The notes below the pieces were generated by a model. The model had not been told where the DNA came from. It was given only the letters and a program-made list of their open reading frames with translations, and made no database searches. This document shows, in pieces, positions 1-8,129 of a DNA stretch of 64,000 nucleotides. This DNA is from Caulobacteraceae bacterium (GTDB taxonomy: Bacteria > Pseudomonadota > Alphaproteobacteria > Caulobacterales > Caulobacteraceae): NCBI GenBank assembly GCA_019247715.1, contig JAFBAO010000046.1, positions 1 to 64,000 of the forward strand, given 5' to 3'. The position numbers and the translations under genes were made by a program. Position 1 is the first letter of the stretch, and every line of letters begins with the position of its first letter.

Positions 1-733
1 ACGCCTTGAAGCTCGCCACCCCCTCGCGGCCGACGATCAGGTGGTCGTGGACGCCGATCCTGAGGCTGCGGGCCGCCTCGATCACCTGCCGGGTCATGTC
101 GACGTCCGCCGCCGACGGCGCCGGATCCCCCGACGGATGGTTGTGCACCAGGATGAGGGCGCTGGCCGCCAGCTCCAGCGCCCGTCGCACGACCTCGCGC
201 GGATAAACCGGGGCATGGTCGACGGTCCCCTCGTTCATCACCTCGTCGGCGATCAGCTGGTTCTTCTTGTCGAGGAACAGCACCCGGAACTGCTCGCGCC
301 TCTCACGGGCCAGGCCGGCGCGGACATAGGCGATGAGCGCGCTCCAGGACGAGATCAGCGGGCGCTTGGCCACCTGGTCGCGGCCGATCCGCAAGGCCGC
401 CTGTTGCAGCAGCTTCAAATCGAGAGCGGTGGCCGCGCCGATCCCCTTGACCGTCTGCAGCTCTTGCCTGCCCGCGCAGAGGACGGCGGCCATGCCGCCG
501 AACCGCTCGATCAGCGCCTTGGCGAGGGGCTTTACGTCCCGCTGCGGCAGGCTGCGGAAGAGCAGCAGCTCCAGCAGCTCGTAGTCGGGCAGCAGGTCCA
601 GCCCGGCCTGGGCGCGCTCCCTCAGCCGCTCGCGATGGCCGAGGTAATGAGGCTTGTCGAAGCCCGGCTCGGGAGCCAGGCGAAACGCCGAGGGGCTCGG
701 GATTTCGCGGACGGCGGCGGGAAGGCGGGGCAT
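1..733 (-). CDS. radC: RadC-like JAB-domain protein (3' end outside window)
   Basis: RadC/UPF0758 family protein; a role in DNA repair is historical and its biochemical activity is unsettled. About 244 codons are visible and the last few residues lie beyond the left edge. The N-terminal half has a helix-hairpin-helix-like region (YELLELLLF, then VKGIGAATA). The C-terminal JAB/MPN half carries the metal-site motif HNHPSGDPAPSAADV, followed by the family ending HDHLIVG. The ATG at 733 fits the family N-terminus but no strong Shine-Dalgarno is visible. A perfect alphaproteobacterial LexA box lies 13 bp upstream of the start, so SOS control is likely. Confidence 0.9.
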   Translation of the reverse strand, partial: MPRLPAAVREIPSPSAFRLAPEPGFDKPHYLGHRERLRERAQAGLDLLPDYELLELLLFRSLPQRDVKPLAKALIERFGGMAAVLCAGRQELQTVKGIGAATALDLKLLQQAALRIGRDQVAKRPLISSWSALIAYVRAGLARERREQFRVLFLDKKNQLIADEVMNEGTVDHAPVYPREVVRRALELAASALILVHNHPSGDPAPSAADVDMTRQVIEAARSLRIGVHDHLIVGREGVASFKA

Positions 734-745
734 GACGCCCACATT

Positions 746-760
746 GTTCACTATATGTTC
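746..760. promoter_or_regulatory. LexA (SOS) box upstream of radC
   Basis: The sequence GTTCACTATATGTTC is an exact GTTC-N7-GTTC direct repeat, the LexA operator of alphaproteobacteria. It lies 13 bp upstream of the radC ATG, where a repressor would cover the promoter. It stands out as an AT-rich patch in GC-rich surroundings. Direct observation for the motif; LexA binding is inferred. Confidence 0.75.
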
Positions 761-782
761 GAGGCGCGCAACTGGCGGCGCG

Positions 783-2231
783 CTAGGCTTCCACCCGCGG
801 CAGGACGAGCTCCACCTTGAGGCCCCCCATGGTCGAGTCGGTCAGCGAGAGCGCGCCGCCGTAGGCGCGCGCCAGCTCGTCTACGATGGAAAGACCAAGG
901 CCCGAGCCCGGCGCGCTCTCGTCCAGCCTCGCGCCCCGGCGCAGCATCTCGGCCCGGTCCTCGCGCGCCAGCCCAGGCCCGTCGTCCTCGACCGTGAGAA
1001 CCAACCGGTTCGGGCCCTGGGCCTCGGCCTGCGCCCGAACCCGGGCCCTGCACCACTTGCAGGCGTTCTCCATCACATTGCCGGCCAGCTCCTGCAGATC
1101 CTGACGCTCCCCGTGGAAGAAGAGATCCTCGGCGGACCGCCAGTCCACCTCGACGCCCTTCATCTGGAAGATCCGCTCGAGGGTGAGGCTGAGCTCCTCC
1201 AGCACCGGGGCCACGGCAGTGCGCTCACCGCCGCCCTGGGGCCGGGCGGCGGCCCGCGCCCGGCGCAGGTGATGGTCCACATGCTGGCGGATGAGGTCGG
1301 CCTGGCGGCGCACCACTTCGGCCAGCGGCCCCGGCGTCGCCTGGGCTTCGGCCGCCATCACCGACAGCGGCGTCTTGAGCGCGTGCGCGAGATTGCCGAC
1401 GTGCGTGCGCTGCCGCTCGATGACCTCCTGGTTGTGGGTCACGAGGGCGTTGAGCTCGGTGGCGAGCGGCTCGAGCTCGGCCGGATAGTCGCCGGCCACG
1501 CGGTCGGTCTTGCCGGTCCGCACCGCGGCCACCTCGCGGCGCAGGGTGAAGAGCGGCTGAAGGCCCACCCGCACCTGCAGGATGACGCCGCCGATCAGCA
1601 TCGCCGCCAGCACCAGCAACGACAGGCCGGTGGCGGTCTCGAAGGTGCGGATCTCTGCGTTGATCGGCGATCGGTCGGCCGCCTCCAGGAAGACCACCGG
1701 CGTCGCCACGCCGGGCAGCTGGACCTGCTGGGCGGCCACGCGCAGCGGCTCCTTCACCGGCCCCAGGCTGTTGTAGAAGACCGGCTTGCCGCGGCTCGCA
1801 GCCAGGGCGGCCGCCCCGCCCGGCGGCGGCGAGAGGCTCGGTGCGTCCCAAAGCGAACGCGAGCGGACCAGATCCTTCAGGCCGTTCTGCGCTGTGGGCG
1901 CGGCGATCTCCCAGTACTTGCCGGAATAGGCCCGCAGCGCACGCTCGTCGGTGAGGGCGGGGGCGACCACCTGACCTGTCTCGTCCACAGAGGTCCCGGC
2001 GATGAGGTCGAGGATGTCCTGCGAGAGATCGGTGTCGAACTGGGTGGTGGCCTGGCGGGTGAAGAAGGAGGAGAGCGCCACGCCCCCAGCGGCCAGCACC
2101 AGAATGCTGAGCACCGCGTGCAGAACCACCAGGCGGCGGACCAGCGACAGGCCCGGGCGGGCCTTGGCGGCCGGTCGGGTCGCCTCCTCGCCCGGCGCCG
2201 CGGCGGCCTCGCCCGAGGTGGTGGCGCTCAC
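783..2231 (-). CDS. PhoQ-like sensor histidine kinase
   Basis: Inner-membrane sensor kinase of 482 residues, partner of the response regulator encoded just upstream. Membrane segments lie near residues 32-55 and 201-222 with a periplasmic sensor region of about 140 residues between them. The H-box is NLAHALKTPLS with the phosphorylated His near 283. The N-box reads NVMENACKWC and the G-boxes read DDGPGL and GSGLGLSIV. The H-box and N-box resemble PhoQ rather than generic OmpR-type kinases. The start is the GTG at 2231, which overlaps the regulator stop in a GTGA, so the two are translationally coupled. The ligand is unknown. Confidence 0.88.
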   Translation of the reverse strand: MSATTSGEAAAAPGEEATRPAAKARPGLSLVRRLVVLHAVLSILVLAAGGVALSSFFTRQATTQFDTDLSQDILDLIAGTSVDETGQVVAPALTDERALRAYSGKYWEIAAPTAQNGLKDLVRSRSLWDAPSLSPPPGGAAALAASRGKPVFYNSLGPVKEPLRVAAQQVQLPGVATPVVFLEAADRSPINAEIRTFETATGLSLLVLAAMLIGGVILQVRVGLQPLFTLRREVAAVRTGKTDRVAGDYPAELEPLATELNALVTHNQEVIERQRTHVGNLAHALKTPLSVMAAEAQATPGPLAEVVRRQADLIRQHVDHHLRRARAAARPQGGGERTAVAPVLEELSLTLERIFQMKGVEVDWRSAEDLFFHGERQDLQELAGNVMENACKWCRARVRAQAEAQGPNRLVLTVEDDGPGLAREDRAEMLRRGARLDESAPGSGLGLSIVDELARAYGGALSLTDSTMGGLKVELVLPRVEA

Positions 2232-2908
2232 CTCTCGGTCGCCTCGCCCTCGAGCGGCATGAGGCGGTAGCCGAGTCCGCGGACGGTCTCGATGCGGTCC
2301 GGACCGATCTTCTTGCGCAGCCGGCCGACGAAGACCTCGATGGTGTTGGAATCGCGGTCGAAATCCTGATCGTAGAGGTGCTCGACAAGCTCGGTGCGGC
2401 TGATCACCCGGCCCTGGTGCATCATCAGGTAGTGCAGCAGGCGGTATTCCAGCGAGGTGAGGCGGAGCGGCTCGCCATTGACCGTCGCCCGGGCCGCCCG
2501 GGGGTCTAGCCTCAACGCGCCGCACGAAAGGCTGGGAGCGGCGTGGCCGGCCGAGCGGCGGAGCAGGGCGCGAAGCCGCGCGAGCAGCTCCTCGGTATGG
2601 AAGGGCTTGGCCAGATAGTCGTCGGCGCCCGCGTCGAAGCCGGCCACCTTGTCGCTCCAGGCGCCCCGGGCCGTGAGGATCAGCACCGGCGTCGCAACCT
2701 CGGCGCGCCGCCAGCGCTCCAGCACGGTGACGCCGTCGATCTTCGGAAGGCCGAGGTCGAGCACGATGGCGTCGTAAGGCTCGGTCTCGCCGAGGAAATG
2801 GGCCTCCTCGCCGTCGGGGGCGGTATCCACCGCATAGCCGGCGTCGGCGAGCGCGCTCTTCAGTTGTCGGGAGAGATCGGGATCGTCCTCTACGACCAGA
2901 ATCCGCAT
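2228..2908 (-). CDS. OmpR/PhoP-family response regulator
   Basis: DNA-binding response regulator of 226 residues. The receiver domain (1-120) has the acidic pocket EDD at 7-9, the phospho-acceptor D51 (VLDLGLP) and the conserved Lys in LAKPF. A winged-helix output domain fills the C-terminal half, ending in the typical IETVRGLGYRL. It is second in a three-gene operon: PepSY protein, regulator, kinase. It overlaps the kinase start by 4 bp. By analogy with PhoPQ and QseBC it probably regulates envelope genes and its own operon; targets cannot be read from the window. Confidence 0.9.
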   Translation of the reverse strand: MRILVVEDDPDLSRQLKSALADAGYAVDTAPDGEEAHFLGETEPYDAIVLDLGLPKIDGVTVLERWRRAEVATPVLILTARGAWSDKVAGFDAGADDYLAKPFHTEELLARLRALLRRSAGHAAPSLSCGALRLDPRAARATVNGEPLRLTSLEYRLLHYLMMHQGRVISRTELVEHLYDQDFDRDSNTIEVFVGRLRKKIGPDRIETVRGLGYRLMPLEGEATER

Positions 2909-2920
2909 CGCTCTCGCCCC

Positions 2921-3250
2921 CTAATGATCGCTCAGGATCGCGCCGGTGACGGCATCGGCGATGTAGTCGATCCGGCGGCCGTCCGTCGTCATCCAGCGGA
3001 TCCGGTAGACCTGCCGGTCGCCCCACTGCTCCAGGCCGGCGTCGAGCTGCCGCCCGGGCGTGCGCTGGCGGATCTGGTTGATGATCACGGCCAGGGGCGC
3101 GAGGCGCCCCTGGCGCACAGCCTCGCGCGCCTCGTTCTGCTGCTCGCGCCAGCCGGCCCCGAGCGAGTCCCCGCCCGGCGCCTGGGCGAGGGCCGGCGCG
3201 TAGAGAGCCAGGCCGAGGACGAGCCCCGCCGTTGCCGGAAACCACTTCAT
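2921..3250 (-). CDS. Secreted PepSY-like protein
   Basis: Small exported protein of 109 residues. A signal peptide covers about residues 1-22 (hydrophobic LVLGLAL, cleavage near ALA-QA). The C-terminal part, with RQVYRIRWMTTDGRRIDYIADAVTGAIL, has the PepSY pattern of a short beta hairpin ending in D-x-x-T-G. Such proteins are often encoded beside PhoPQ-like systems and may modulate the sensor in the periplasm; that role is inferred here. The gap to the regulator is 12 bp, so it is the first gene of the operon. An alternative ATG four codons upstream at 3262 cannot be excluded, since neither start has a strong ribosome-binding site. Confidence 0.75.
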   Translation of the reverse strand: MKWFPATAGLVLGLALYAPALAQAPGGDSLGAGWREQQNEAREAVRQGRLAPLAVIINQIRQRTPGRQLDAGLEQWGDRQVYRIRWMTTDGRRIDYIADAVTGAILSDH

Positions 3251-3317
3251 GGCCCGCACCATGAGGGAGGCGCCGTGAATAGCGGCTGAATGCTCCGGCT
3301 CAGCTTGGCCCCGCAGC

Positions 3318-4244
3318 TCAAGGCCGGCGCCGGGGGCTGTAGGGACGCTCGGCGCGCCAGCTCTCGGCGAACGCCTTCAGCGATGGATCGGGCGTCTCGG
3401 GCAGGGTGACCACCAGCCGGGCGAGAAGGTCGCCGCGCCGGCCCTGCGCGTCGGAGAGACCCTTGCCCTTCAGCCGCAGCGTCGAGCCGGAGTTCGCCCC
3501 GGCGGGGATGCTGAGCGTCACCGGCCCGTCCGGCGTCGGCGCTTCGACCTTGCCGCCCAGCACCGCGTCCGGCACCGAGATCGGCAGGTCCATGACCAGG
3601 TTTTCGCCCTCGCGCCGAAAGACCGGATGCGCGCGCACGGCGATCTCGATCAGCGCGTCGCCCGCTCCGCCGCGCCCCGGGCCGCCCTGACCCTTGAGGC
3701 GGAGGATCTGACCGTCGAAGGCGCCCTTGGGAATGGTGATGTCGAGGGTGCGCCCGTCGGAGAAGGTGATCCGCTTCTTGCCGCCCCGGATGGCCTCCTC
3801 GAGGTCGATCTCGAGACGGGCCCGCACATCCGATCCCCTCGGCGGCGGCGCATTGAATCCGCCGCCCCCGAATCCGCCGCCGCGCCGCCCCCCGAACATC
3901 TCTCCGAGGATGTCGCCCAGGTCCACGCCCTCGAAGTCGCCCTGGCGAAAGCCGCCCGACCCCTGGCCGAACGGGCCGCCGCCGGCGAAGCCGCGCATGA
4001 TCTCCCGACCGTCGGCGTCGATTTCGCCCGCGTCGTACCGCTTGCGCTTTTCATCGTCGCCCAGCAGGTCGAACGCCGCCGAGACGCGCTTGAAGCGCTC
4101 CTCGGAGGCCTTGTCTCCCGGATTGGCGTCGGGGTGGTGTTTCTTGGCGAGCTTGCGGAACGCGCGTCGGATCTCGTCCGCGCTCGCGGTGCGCGCTACG
4201 CCTAGCTCCTGATAGGGGTCTTGCGCCAAGGGCTCTCCGTCCAA
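3318..4244 (-). CDS. J-domain co-chaperone, CbpA-like (type II DnaJ)
   Basis: Hsp40-family partner of DnaK, about 308 residues. The N-terminal J domain has the HPD tripeptide at 37-39. A Gly/Phe-rich linker (about 75-125) follows, then a DnaJ C-terminal substrate-binding region with the repeated pattern of strands around RITFSDGRTLDITIPKG and LRLKGKG. The zinc-finger CxxCxGxG repeats of true DnaJ are missing, so it is the CbpA/DjlA-like type rather than the main DnaJ. The start is unusual: the reading frame opens at a TTG (4244), and a second TTG at 4229 is also possible; no ATG lies in a plausible place. Confidence 0.85.
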   Translation of the reverse strand: MDGEPLAQDPYQELGVARTASADEIRRAFRKLAKKHHPDANPGDKASEERFKRVSAAFDLLGDDEKRKRYDAGEIDADGREIMRGFAGGGPFGQGSGGFRQGDFEGVDLGDILGEMFGGRRGGGFGGGGFNAPPPRGSDVRARLEIDLEEAIRGGKKRITFSDGRTLDITIPKGAFDGQILRLKGQGGPGRGGAGDALIEIAVRAHPVFRREGENLVMDLPISVPDAVLGGKVEAPTPDGPVTLSIPAGANSGSTLRLKGKGLSDAQGRRGDLLARLVVTLPETPDPSLKAFAESWRAERPYSPRRRP

Positions 4245-4281
4245 AGTCGCCGCACCGTTTACGCCGAAGGGCCGGGGGGGC

Positions 4282-4746
4282 TCAATCGTCGCTGCAATCG
4301 CGCAGCAGTTCCGGCGCCTCGAAGTCGAGCGCGTCCTCGGGATCGGCGAGCGCGGCTTCCGAGATGGTTTTTCCCCGCACCGACACGCCCGCCCGATGCA
4401 CGCTCTCGGGGTCTCCGGTGATCAGGGGGTGCCAGCGCGGCAAAGGCTTGCCCTCGGCCAGCCGCCGATAGGCGCAGCTCCTGGGCATCCAGGACATGGC
4501 CTCTATATTGCCGGGACTGAGCTTGATGCAGTCGGGCACGTGCTGCTTGCGGTTTTGGTAGTCGTGGCATCGGCAGCTCGCCGGATCGAACAGCCGGCAA
4601 TGTACGCGGGTCGGGATGATCTCGCCCGTCTCCTCGTCCTCGAACCGCACCAGGCAGCAAAGACCGCAACCGTCGCAAAGGCTCTCCCACTCCGGCGCGG
4701 TCATCTGCTCGAGAGTCTTGGTCTTCCAGAACGGTCGCTCGTCCAT
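4282..4746 (-). CDS. YcgN-type cysteine-cluster protein (UPF0260)
   Basis: Cytoplasmic protein of 154 residues, matching the usual length of the YcgN/YkgJ cysteine-cluster family. Conserved cysteines appear as CDGCGLCC near the N-terminus and as CRLFDPASCRCHDY further on, with one more in VPDC. They probably bind a metal or iron-sulfur centre; the biochemical role is unknown. The ATG at 4746 (MDERPFW) is preferred over an upstream in-frame ATG at 4821 because homologues begin close to this point. It ends about 37 bp before the J-domain gene start, and the two may be cotranscribed. Confidence 0.85.
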   Translation of the reverse strand: MDERPFWKTKTLEQMTAPEWESLCDGCGLCCLVRFEDEETGEIIPTRVHCRLFDPASCRCHDYQNRKQHVPDCIKLSPGNIEAMSWMPRSCAYRRLAEGKPLPRWHPLITGDPESVHRAGVSVRGKTISEAALADPEDALDFEAPELLRDCSDD

Positions 4747-5304
4747 TAGGGAATTCAACCTGCGGCGCTGGGGCCCAGGGCCGGAGGACCCGCCTGCGCC
4801 GGATTCGATATCTGGGGACAACCCTGGCGAAATTTAAGCGTCGGAACCTGGACGCATACTTCCTCAGGCGAACCCGTTGTCCACAGCTTCTGCACCATCA
4901 ACGCTCAAGTGCTGCACATCACTTCGCCGGGCCGCGGTTGTCAGGGGGGGAGGGGAGGCGCAGTCTCCTCTCGTTGGCGTCGGCGGACGCGGCCCCAAAG
5001 GGCAACCTCGAAGGGCCGCCCCGCCAGAGGAGCCAGAAGCCCGTGCAACGCCGGGGCGACCCGGAGTGGGCGAAGGCTCCTTGTCCGAAGGCGACCGTCC
5101 AGGGCGACCTGTTCGGCGTCGGAGGCCAAACGCCGGCGCAAGTCCGGCAAGGACTTGGGTGAGAGGGCGAGGCGCGGGGCGACCCGGGCGTCGCCCTTCC
5201 GCTCGTTCCGGCTCCCCTTCGATTGTGGGTGAGACGATTCGCCGTTAGGGCCGACGCAGGAACCGGACGACAATAGAGTCGTCTTCCCGGGGCAGGCGAG
5301 GGAC
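4747..5304. other. 558-bp stretch without a convincing gene
   Basis: Very GC-rich from about 4930 to 5225. It contains short hairpins, for example CAAGTCC/GGACTTG at 5139-5158 and GGGCGAC/GTCGCCC near 5177-5196. Reading frames exist on both strands but none has a domain, a good ribosome-binding site or a natural amino-acid composition. The stretch may be a dispersed repeat or a structured RNA; I do not recognise SRP RNA, 6S RNA, RNase P RNA or tmRNA in it. One DnaA-box-like TTGTCCACA lies at 4877-4885. The last 80 bp should hold the promoter of the downstream MASE1 gene. Confidence 0.4.
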
Positions 5305-6312
5305 ATGGCCGGCGGCGACAGACCGAAGCGCGTGACCCGCGCCGTCGTGGCCATTTGCCTGGCCTCAGGGTACCTCGCCAGCCTGACGTTCAACCTCAGG
5401 ATGGGCGAGAGCGCCGGCGTCTGGACCTCACCTGGGTTCCTCGCCGGAGCGGTGATGTTGCTGAGCGGGCCGTTGCGCATCGCGACGCTGGGGGTCTGCC
5501 TCGGCGGCAACGTCGCCATCGCACTGTGGCTCGGCGGCGCCCTGGTCCCGTCGGTCCTGTTTCCGCTGGTGAACCTGGCGGAGGCGGTGATCACCGCCCA
5601 TCTCGCCTGGACCTTTTGCGGCGCCCGCTCGCGCCGCTTGTCGCTGCGCGCCCTGATCCTCATTCCCCTGGCGGCGATCCTGCCGGCGGCCATCGTCGGA
5701 GGACTATTCGGCGGCGCGATCCTGGCGGCGCAGGGAGGGCGGCCCTTTCTGGAGGCCTGGGCCGAATGGGTGCTGCCGACCGCGCTAGGCCTGGCGATCG
5801 TGGTCCCGGCCCTGCTGCTGGCGGCCAGATGGCCGCAGTACCCCGACTTCCGGCGCGGACGCACCGAGACGGTCGGTCTCTTGGCCGGGTTCGCAGCCCT
5901 CTGCTCGGCGGTGACGTGGCAGACGGAGTTGCCGCTCTTCTTCGCGATCTTCCCGGTCTTGACCCTGGTGGCCTTCCGGCTGGGCCCGCCGGGGGCCGCC
6001 GTGGCCGGGTTCCTGGTGGGCGTGGTCTCATTGCCGATGGCGGCGCTCAGGCACGGTCCGGCGATGCTGGCCAGCGGTCTCGACATGGGCGGGCGCCTGC
6101 GCCTGGCCCAGCTGTTCGTGGTCGCGGCCCTGTTCACGGGGCTGGCGACGGCGGGCGCGCTGGCCGACCACGCGCGGCTGAGGCGGCTGATGCTGTGGCG
6201 CGATCAGGCGGCCCGGGCGGCGCGCATACGGGCGCGGGCGGCCGAGGCGCGGGCCGGGGCGCCGCGCGATGTCCAGCCGCGCACGGTTCGCGAGCGTCAG
6301 ACCGCGGGTTGA
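5305..6312 (+). CDS. Orphan MASE1-domain integral membrane protein
   Basis: Membrane protein of 335 residues with about eight hydrophobic segments, arranged like the MASE1 sensor domain (FNLRMGES...VWTSPGFLAGA, then LVNLAEAVITAHLAW). MASE1 normally forms the N-terminal input of GGDEF, EAL or histidine-kinase proteins. Here the chain stops after a short basic, arginine-rich tail (about 290-335) with no output domain. It may act through a partner protein or be a remnant. The gene is monocistronic, between the non-coding stretch and the ABC transporter operon on the same strand. Confidence 0.7.
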   Translation: MAGGDRPKRVTRAVVAICLASGYLASLTFNLRMGESAGVWTSPGFLAGAVMLLSGPLRIATLGVCLGGNVAIALWLGGALVPSVLFPLVNLAEAVITAHLAWTFCGARSRRLSLRALILIPLAAILPAAIVGGLFGGAILAAQGGRPFLEAWAEWVLPTALGLAIVVPALLLAARWPQYPDFRRGRTETVGLLAGFAALCSAVTWQTELPLFFAIFPVLTLVAFRLGPPGAAVAGFLVGVVSLPMAALRHGPAMLASGLDMGGRLRLAQLFVVAALFTGLATAGALADHARLRRLMLWRDQAARAARIRARAAEARAGAPRDVQPRTVRERQTAG

Positions 6313-6386
6313 CGCCAGTTCCCCGATGACTTGAGCCGGCGTCGGAATCCTCTAGGTTTCCGGCGCGATCGGGGGAGCGCGCGCGC

Positions 6387-7376
6387 ATGAAGCTGAGAGC
6401 TCTGTGGCTTGCGGCCCTGGTCGCACTGGCCGCCTGTTCCCCCGCCGGCCGCAAGCCGGCCGCCCCTGGCGCCACGCTGATCCGTTTCGCCACCGACTGG
6501 CGGGCCGAGGCCGAGCATGGGGGGTTCTACGAAGCCCTCGCCACCGGCGAGTACGCCAGGCGCGGGCTCGACGTCCGCATCATTCCGGGCGGCCCCGATT
6601 CCAACGTGCCGGTGATGGTGGCCTCGGGGGCGGTGGAGCTCGGCGACGGCTCCAACAGCTTCATCGTCATGAACCTCGCCAACCAGCATGCGCCGGTGAA
6701 GGCGGTGGCGGCCTTCATGCAGAAGGACCCGCAGGTGCTGATCGCCCATCCCGACGCCGGCATCCGCTCCATCGCCGATATGAAGGGCCACCCGATCCTG
6801 CTTTCGGACGCCTCCAAGACCGCCTTCTGGCCCTGGATGAAGGCCAAGTACGGCTTTTCGGACTCGCAGGTGCGCAGCTACACCTTCAACAACGGCCCGT
6901 TCCTGCTCGACCGCCGGGCGGTCCAGGAGGGCTATCTGACCTCCGAGCCCTACACGATCGCCCGGCAAGGCAAGTTCGAGCCGGCGGTCTTCCTGCTCGC
7001 CGACCAGGGCTACCCCAGCTACGCGGCGATGGTGCTCGCGCCCCGGCGGCTGATCGAGACCCAGCCCGCCGCCATCCGCGCCTTCGTCGAAGCCAGCGCC
7101 GTCGGCTGGAAGAACTACCTGAGCGGCGATCCCGGCCCGGCCGACCGGCTGATCCTGAAGGACAATCCCGAGATGACCGAGGACATCCTCGCCCAGGCCC
7201 GGGACAAGATGCGACGCTATGGGCTGGTGGACGGCGGCGAGGCCAGGCAACTGGGCGTGGGGACCATGACCGACGCCCACTGGCTCGCCTTCTTCAAGGT
7301 CGCCTCGAGCCAGGGGACGGCGAACTACAAGGACGCCTTCACCCTCGATTTCTTGCCGAACCCGCCGGTTAAGTGA
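6387..7376 (+). CDS. ABC transporter substrate-binding lipoprotein (NitT/TauT type)
   Basis: Periplasmic solute-binding protein of 329 residues in the NMT1/SsuA-like family. The N-terminus is a lipoprotein signal with lipobox LAAC (Cys17). The mature part begins RFATDWRAEAEHGGFYEALA, typical of the ThiY/NitT/TauT group. Substrates of this group include thiamine precursors, nitrate, taurine and sulfonates; the sequence alone does not say which. No TPP riboswitch is visible upstream. It is the first gene of a three-gene importer, and its stop codon is directly followed by the ATPase start. Confidence 0.88.
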   Translation: MKLRALWLAALVALAACSPAGRKPAAPGATLIRFATDWRAEAEHGGFYEALATGEYARRGLDVRIIPGGPDSNVPVMVASGAVELGDGSNSFIVMNLANQHAPVKAVAAFMQKDPQVLIAHPDAGIRSIADMKGHPILLSDASKTAFWPWMKAKYGFSDSQVRSYTFNNGPFLLDRRAVQEGYLTSEPYTIARQGKFEPAVFLLADQGYPSYAAMVLAPRRLIETQPAAIRAFVEASAVGWKNYLSGDPGPADRLILKDNPEMTEDILAQARDKMRRYGLVDGGEARQLGVGTMTDAHWLAFFKVASSQGTANYKDAFTLDFLPNPPVK

Positions 7377-8129
7377 ATGGCGCCCGTCGCCGCCCTCGAG
7401 GCGGTCGAAGTGGACTATCGGGGGCGCGGGCGCGCCCTGGGCCCGGTGGATTTTCGTCTGGATCCGGGGGAGATCGTCGCCCTGGTGGGGCCTTCTGGCT
7501 GCGGGAAGTCCACCGCCCTTCGCCTGCTGGCGGGCCTCGAGGCGCCGAGCCGCGGTGAGGTCCGACGCGCGGCGGTCCGCGGGGAGACTTCGCTGGTGTT
7601 CCAGTCGCCCACCCTCGCGCCCTGGCTGAGCGCCCAGGCCAACGTCGCCCTGCCGCTGGAGCTGGCGGGCGTCGCCCGGGCCGAGGCGCGGGCGCGGGCG
7701 GCCGAGGCGCTCGGCCGGGTCGGGTTGGCCGGGGCCGAGCGGGCCCGCCCGTCGCAGCTTTCCGGCGGCATGGCCATGCGCGCTTCGCTGGCTCGGGCGC
7801 TGGTGACCCATCCCAAGGTCCTGCTGCTCGACGAGCCGTTCGCGGCCCTGGACGAGATCACCCGCCGCAAGCTGGCCGACGACGTGCTCGGACTTTGGGC
7901 CGCCGAGCGTCCGGCCATCGTCTTCGTCACCCACAATGTGGAGGAGGCCGTCTACATGGCCTCGCGCATCGCGGTGATGAGCCGGGGGCCGGGCCGGATC
8001 GCCGGGGAGGCGGTGGTGGAGGCGCCCGCTCCGCGCCCGCCGGGTTTCCGGACCATGGCGCTCTTCCGCGATGCGGTCGAGCGGGTCTCCGATCTGCTGG
8101 CCGAAGCCATGGCGGGCGAGGCCGCATGA
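7377..8129 (+). CDS. ABC transporter ATPase subunit (NitT/TauT type)
   Basis: Cytoplasmic ATP-hydrolysing subunit of 250 residues. Walker A GPSGCGKS at 38-45, Q-loop in LVFQSPTLAPWLS, signature LSGGM, Walker B LLLDEPFAALDE and the switch His in FVTHNVEEA are all present. The pattern is that of the SsuB/TauB/NrtD subfamily. It starts at an ATG immediately after the binding-protein stop, with no gap, and overlaps the permease start by 4 bp (ATGA), so the three subunits are translationally coupled. Confidence 0.92.
   Translation: MAPVAALEAVEVDYRGRGRALGPVDFRLDPGEIVALVGPSGCGKSTALRLLAGLEAPSRGEVRRAAVRGETSLVFQSPTLAPWLSAQANVALPLELAGVARAEARARAAEALGRVGLAGAERARPSQLSGGMAMRASLARALVTHPKVLLLDEPFAALDEITRRKLADDVLGLWAAERPAIVFVTHNVEEAVYMASRIAVMSRGPGRIAGEAVVEAPAPRPPGFRTMALFRDAVERVSDLLAEAMAGEAA

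Noticed and set aside
783..3245. A single 820-residue reading frame covering both kinase and regulator region on the minus strand
   Set aside because: The kinase starts at the GTG at 2231; upstream the frame runs through the response regulator and PepSY genes in another phase and has shadow composition.
4877..4885. DnaA-box-like TTGTCCACA
   Set aside because: A single imperfect box without further boxes, AT-rich unwinding region or origin-linked genes; not an origin of replication.
4941..6137. A 398-residue minus-strand frame opposite the MASE1 gene
   Set aside because: Composition rich in Arg, Pro, Ser and Thr without any domain; the MASE1 frame on the other strand is clearly coding.
6313..6386. 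TPP riboswitch upstream of the ThiY-like binding protein
   Set aside because: The conserved CTGAGA element and paired stems are absent from these 74 bp.
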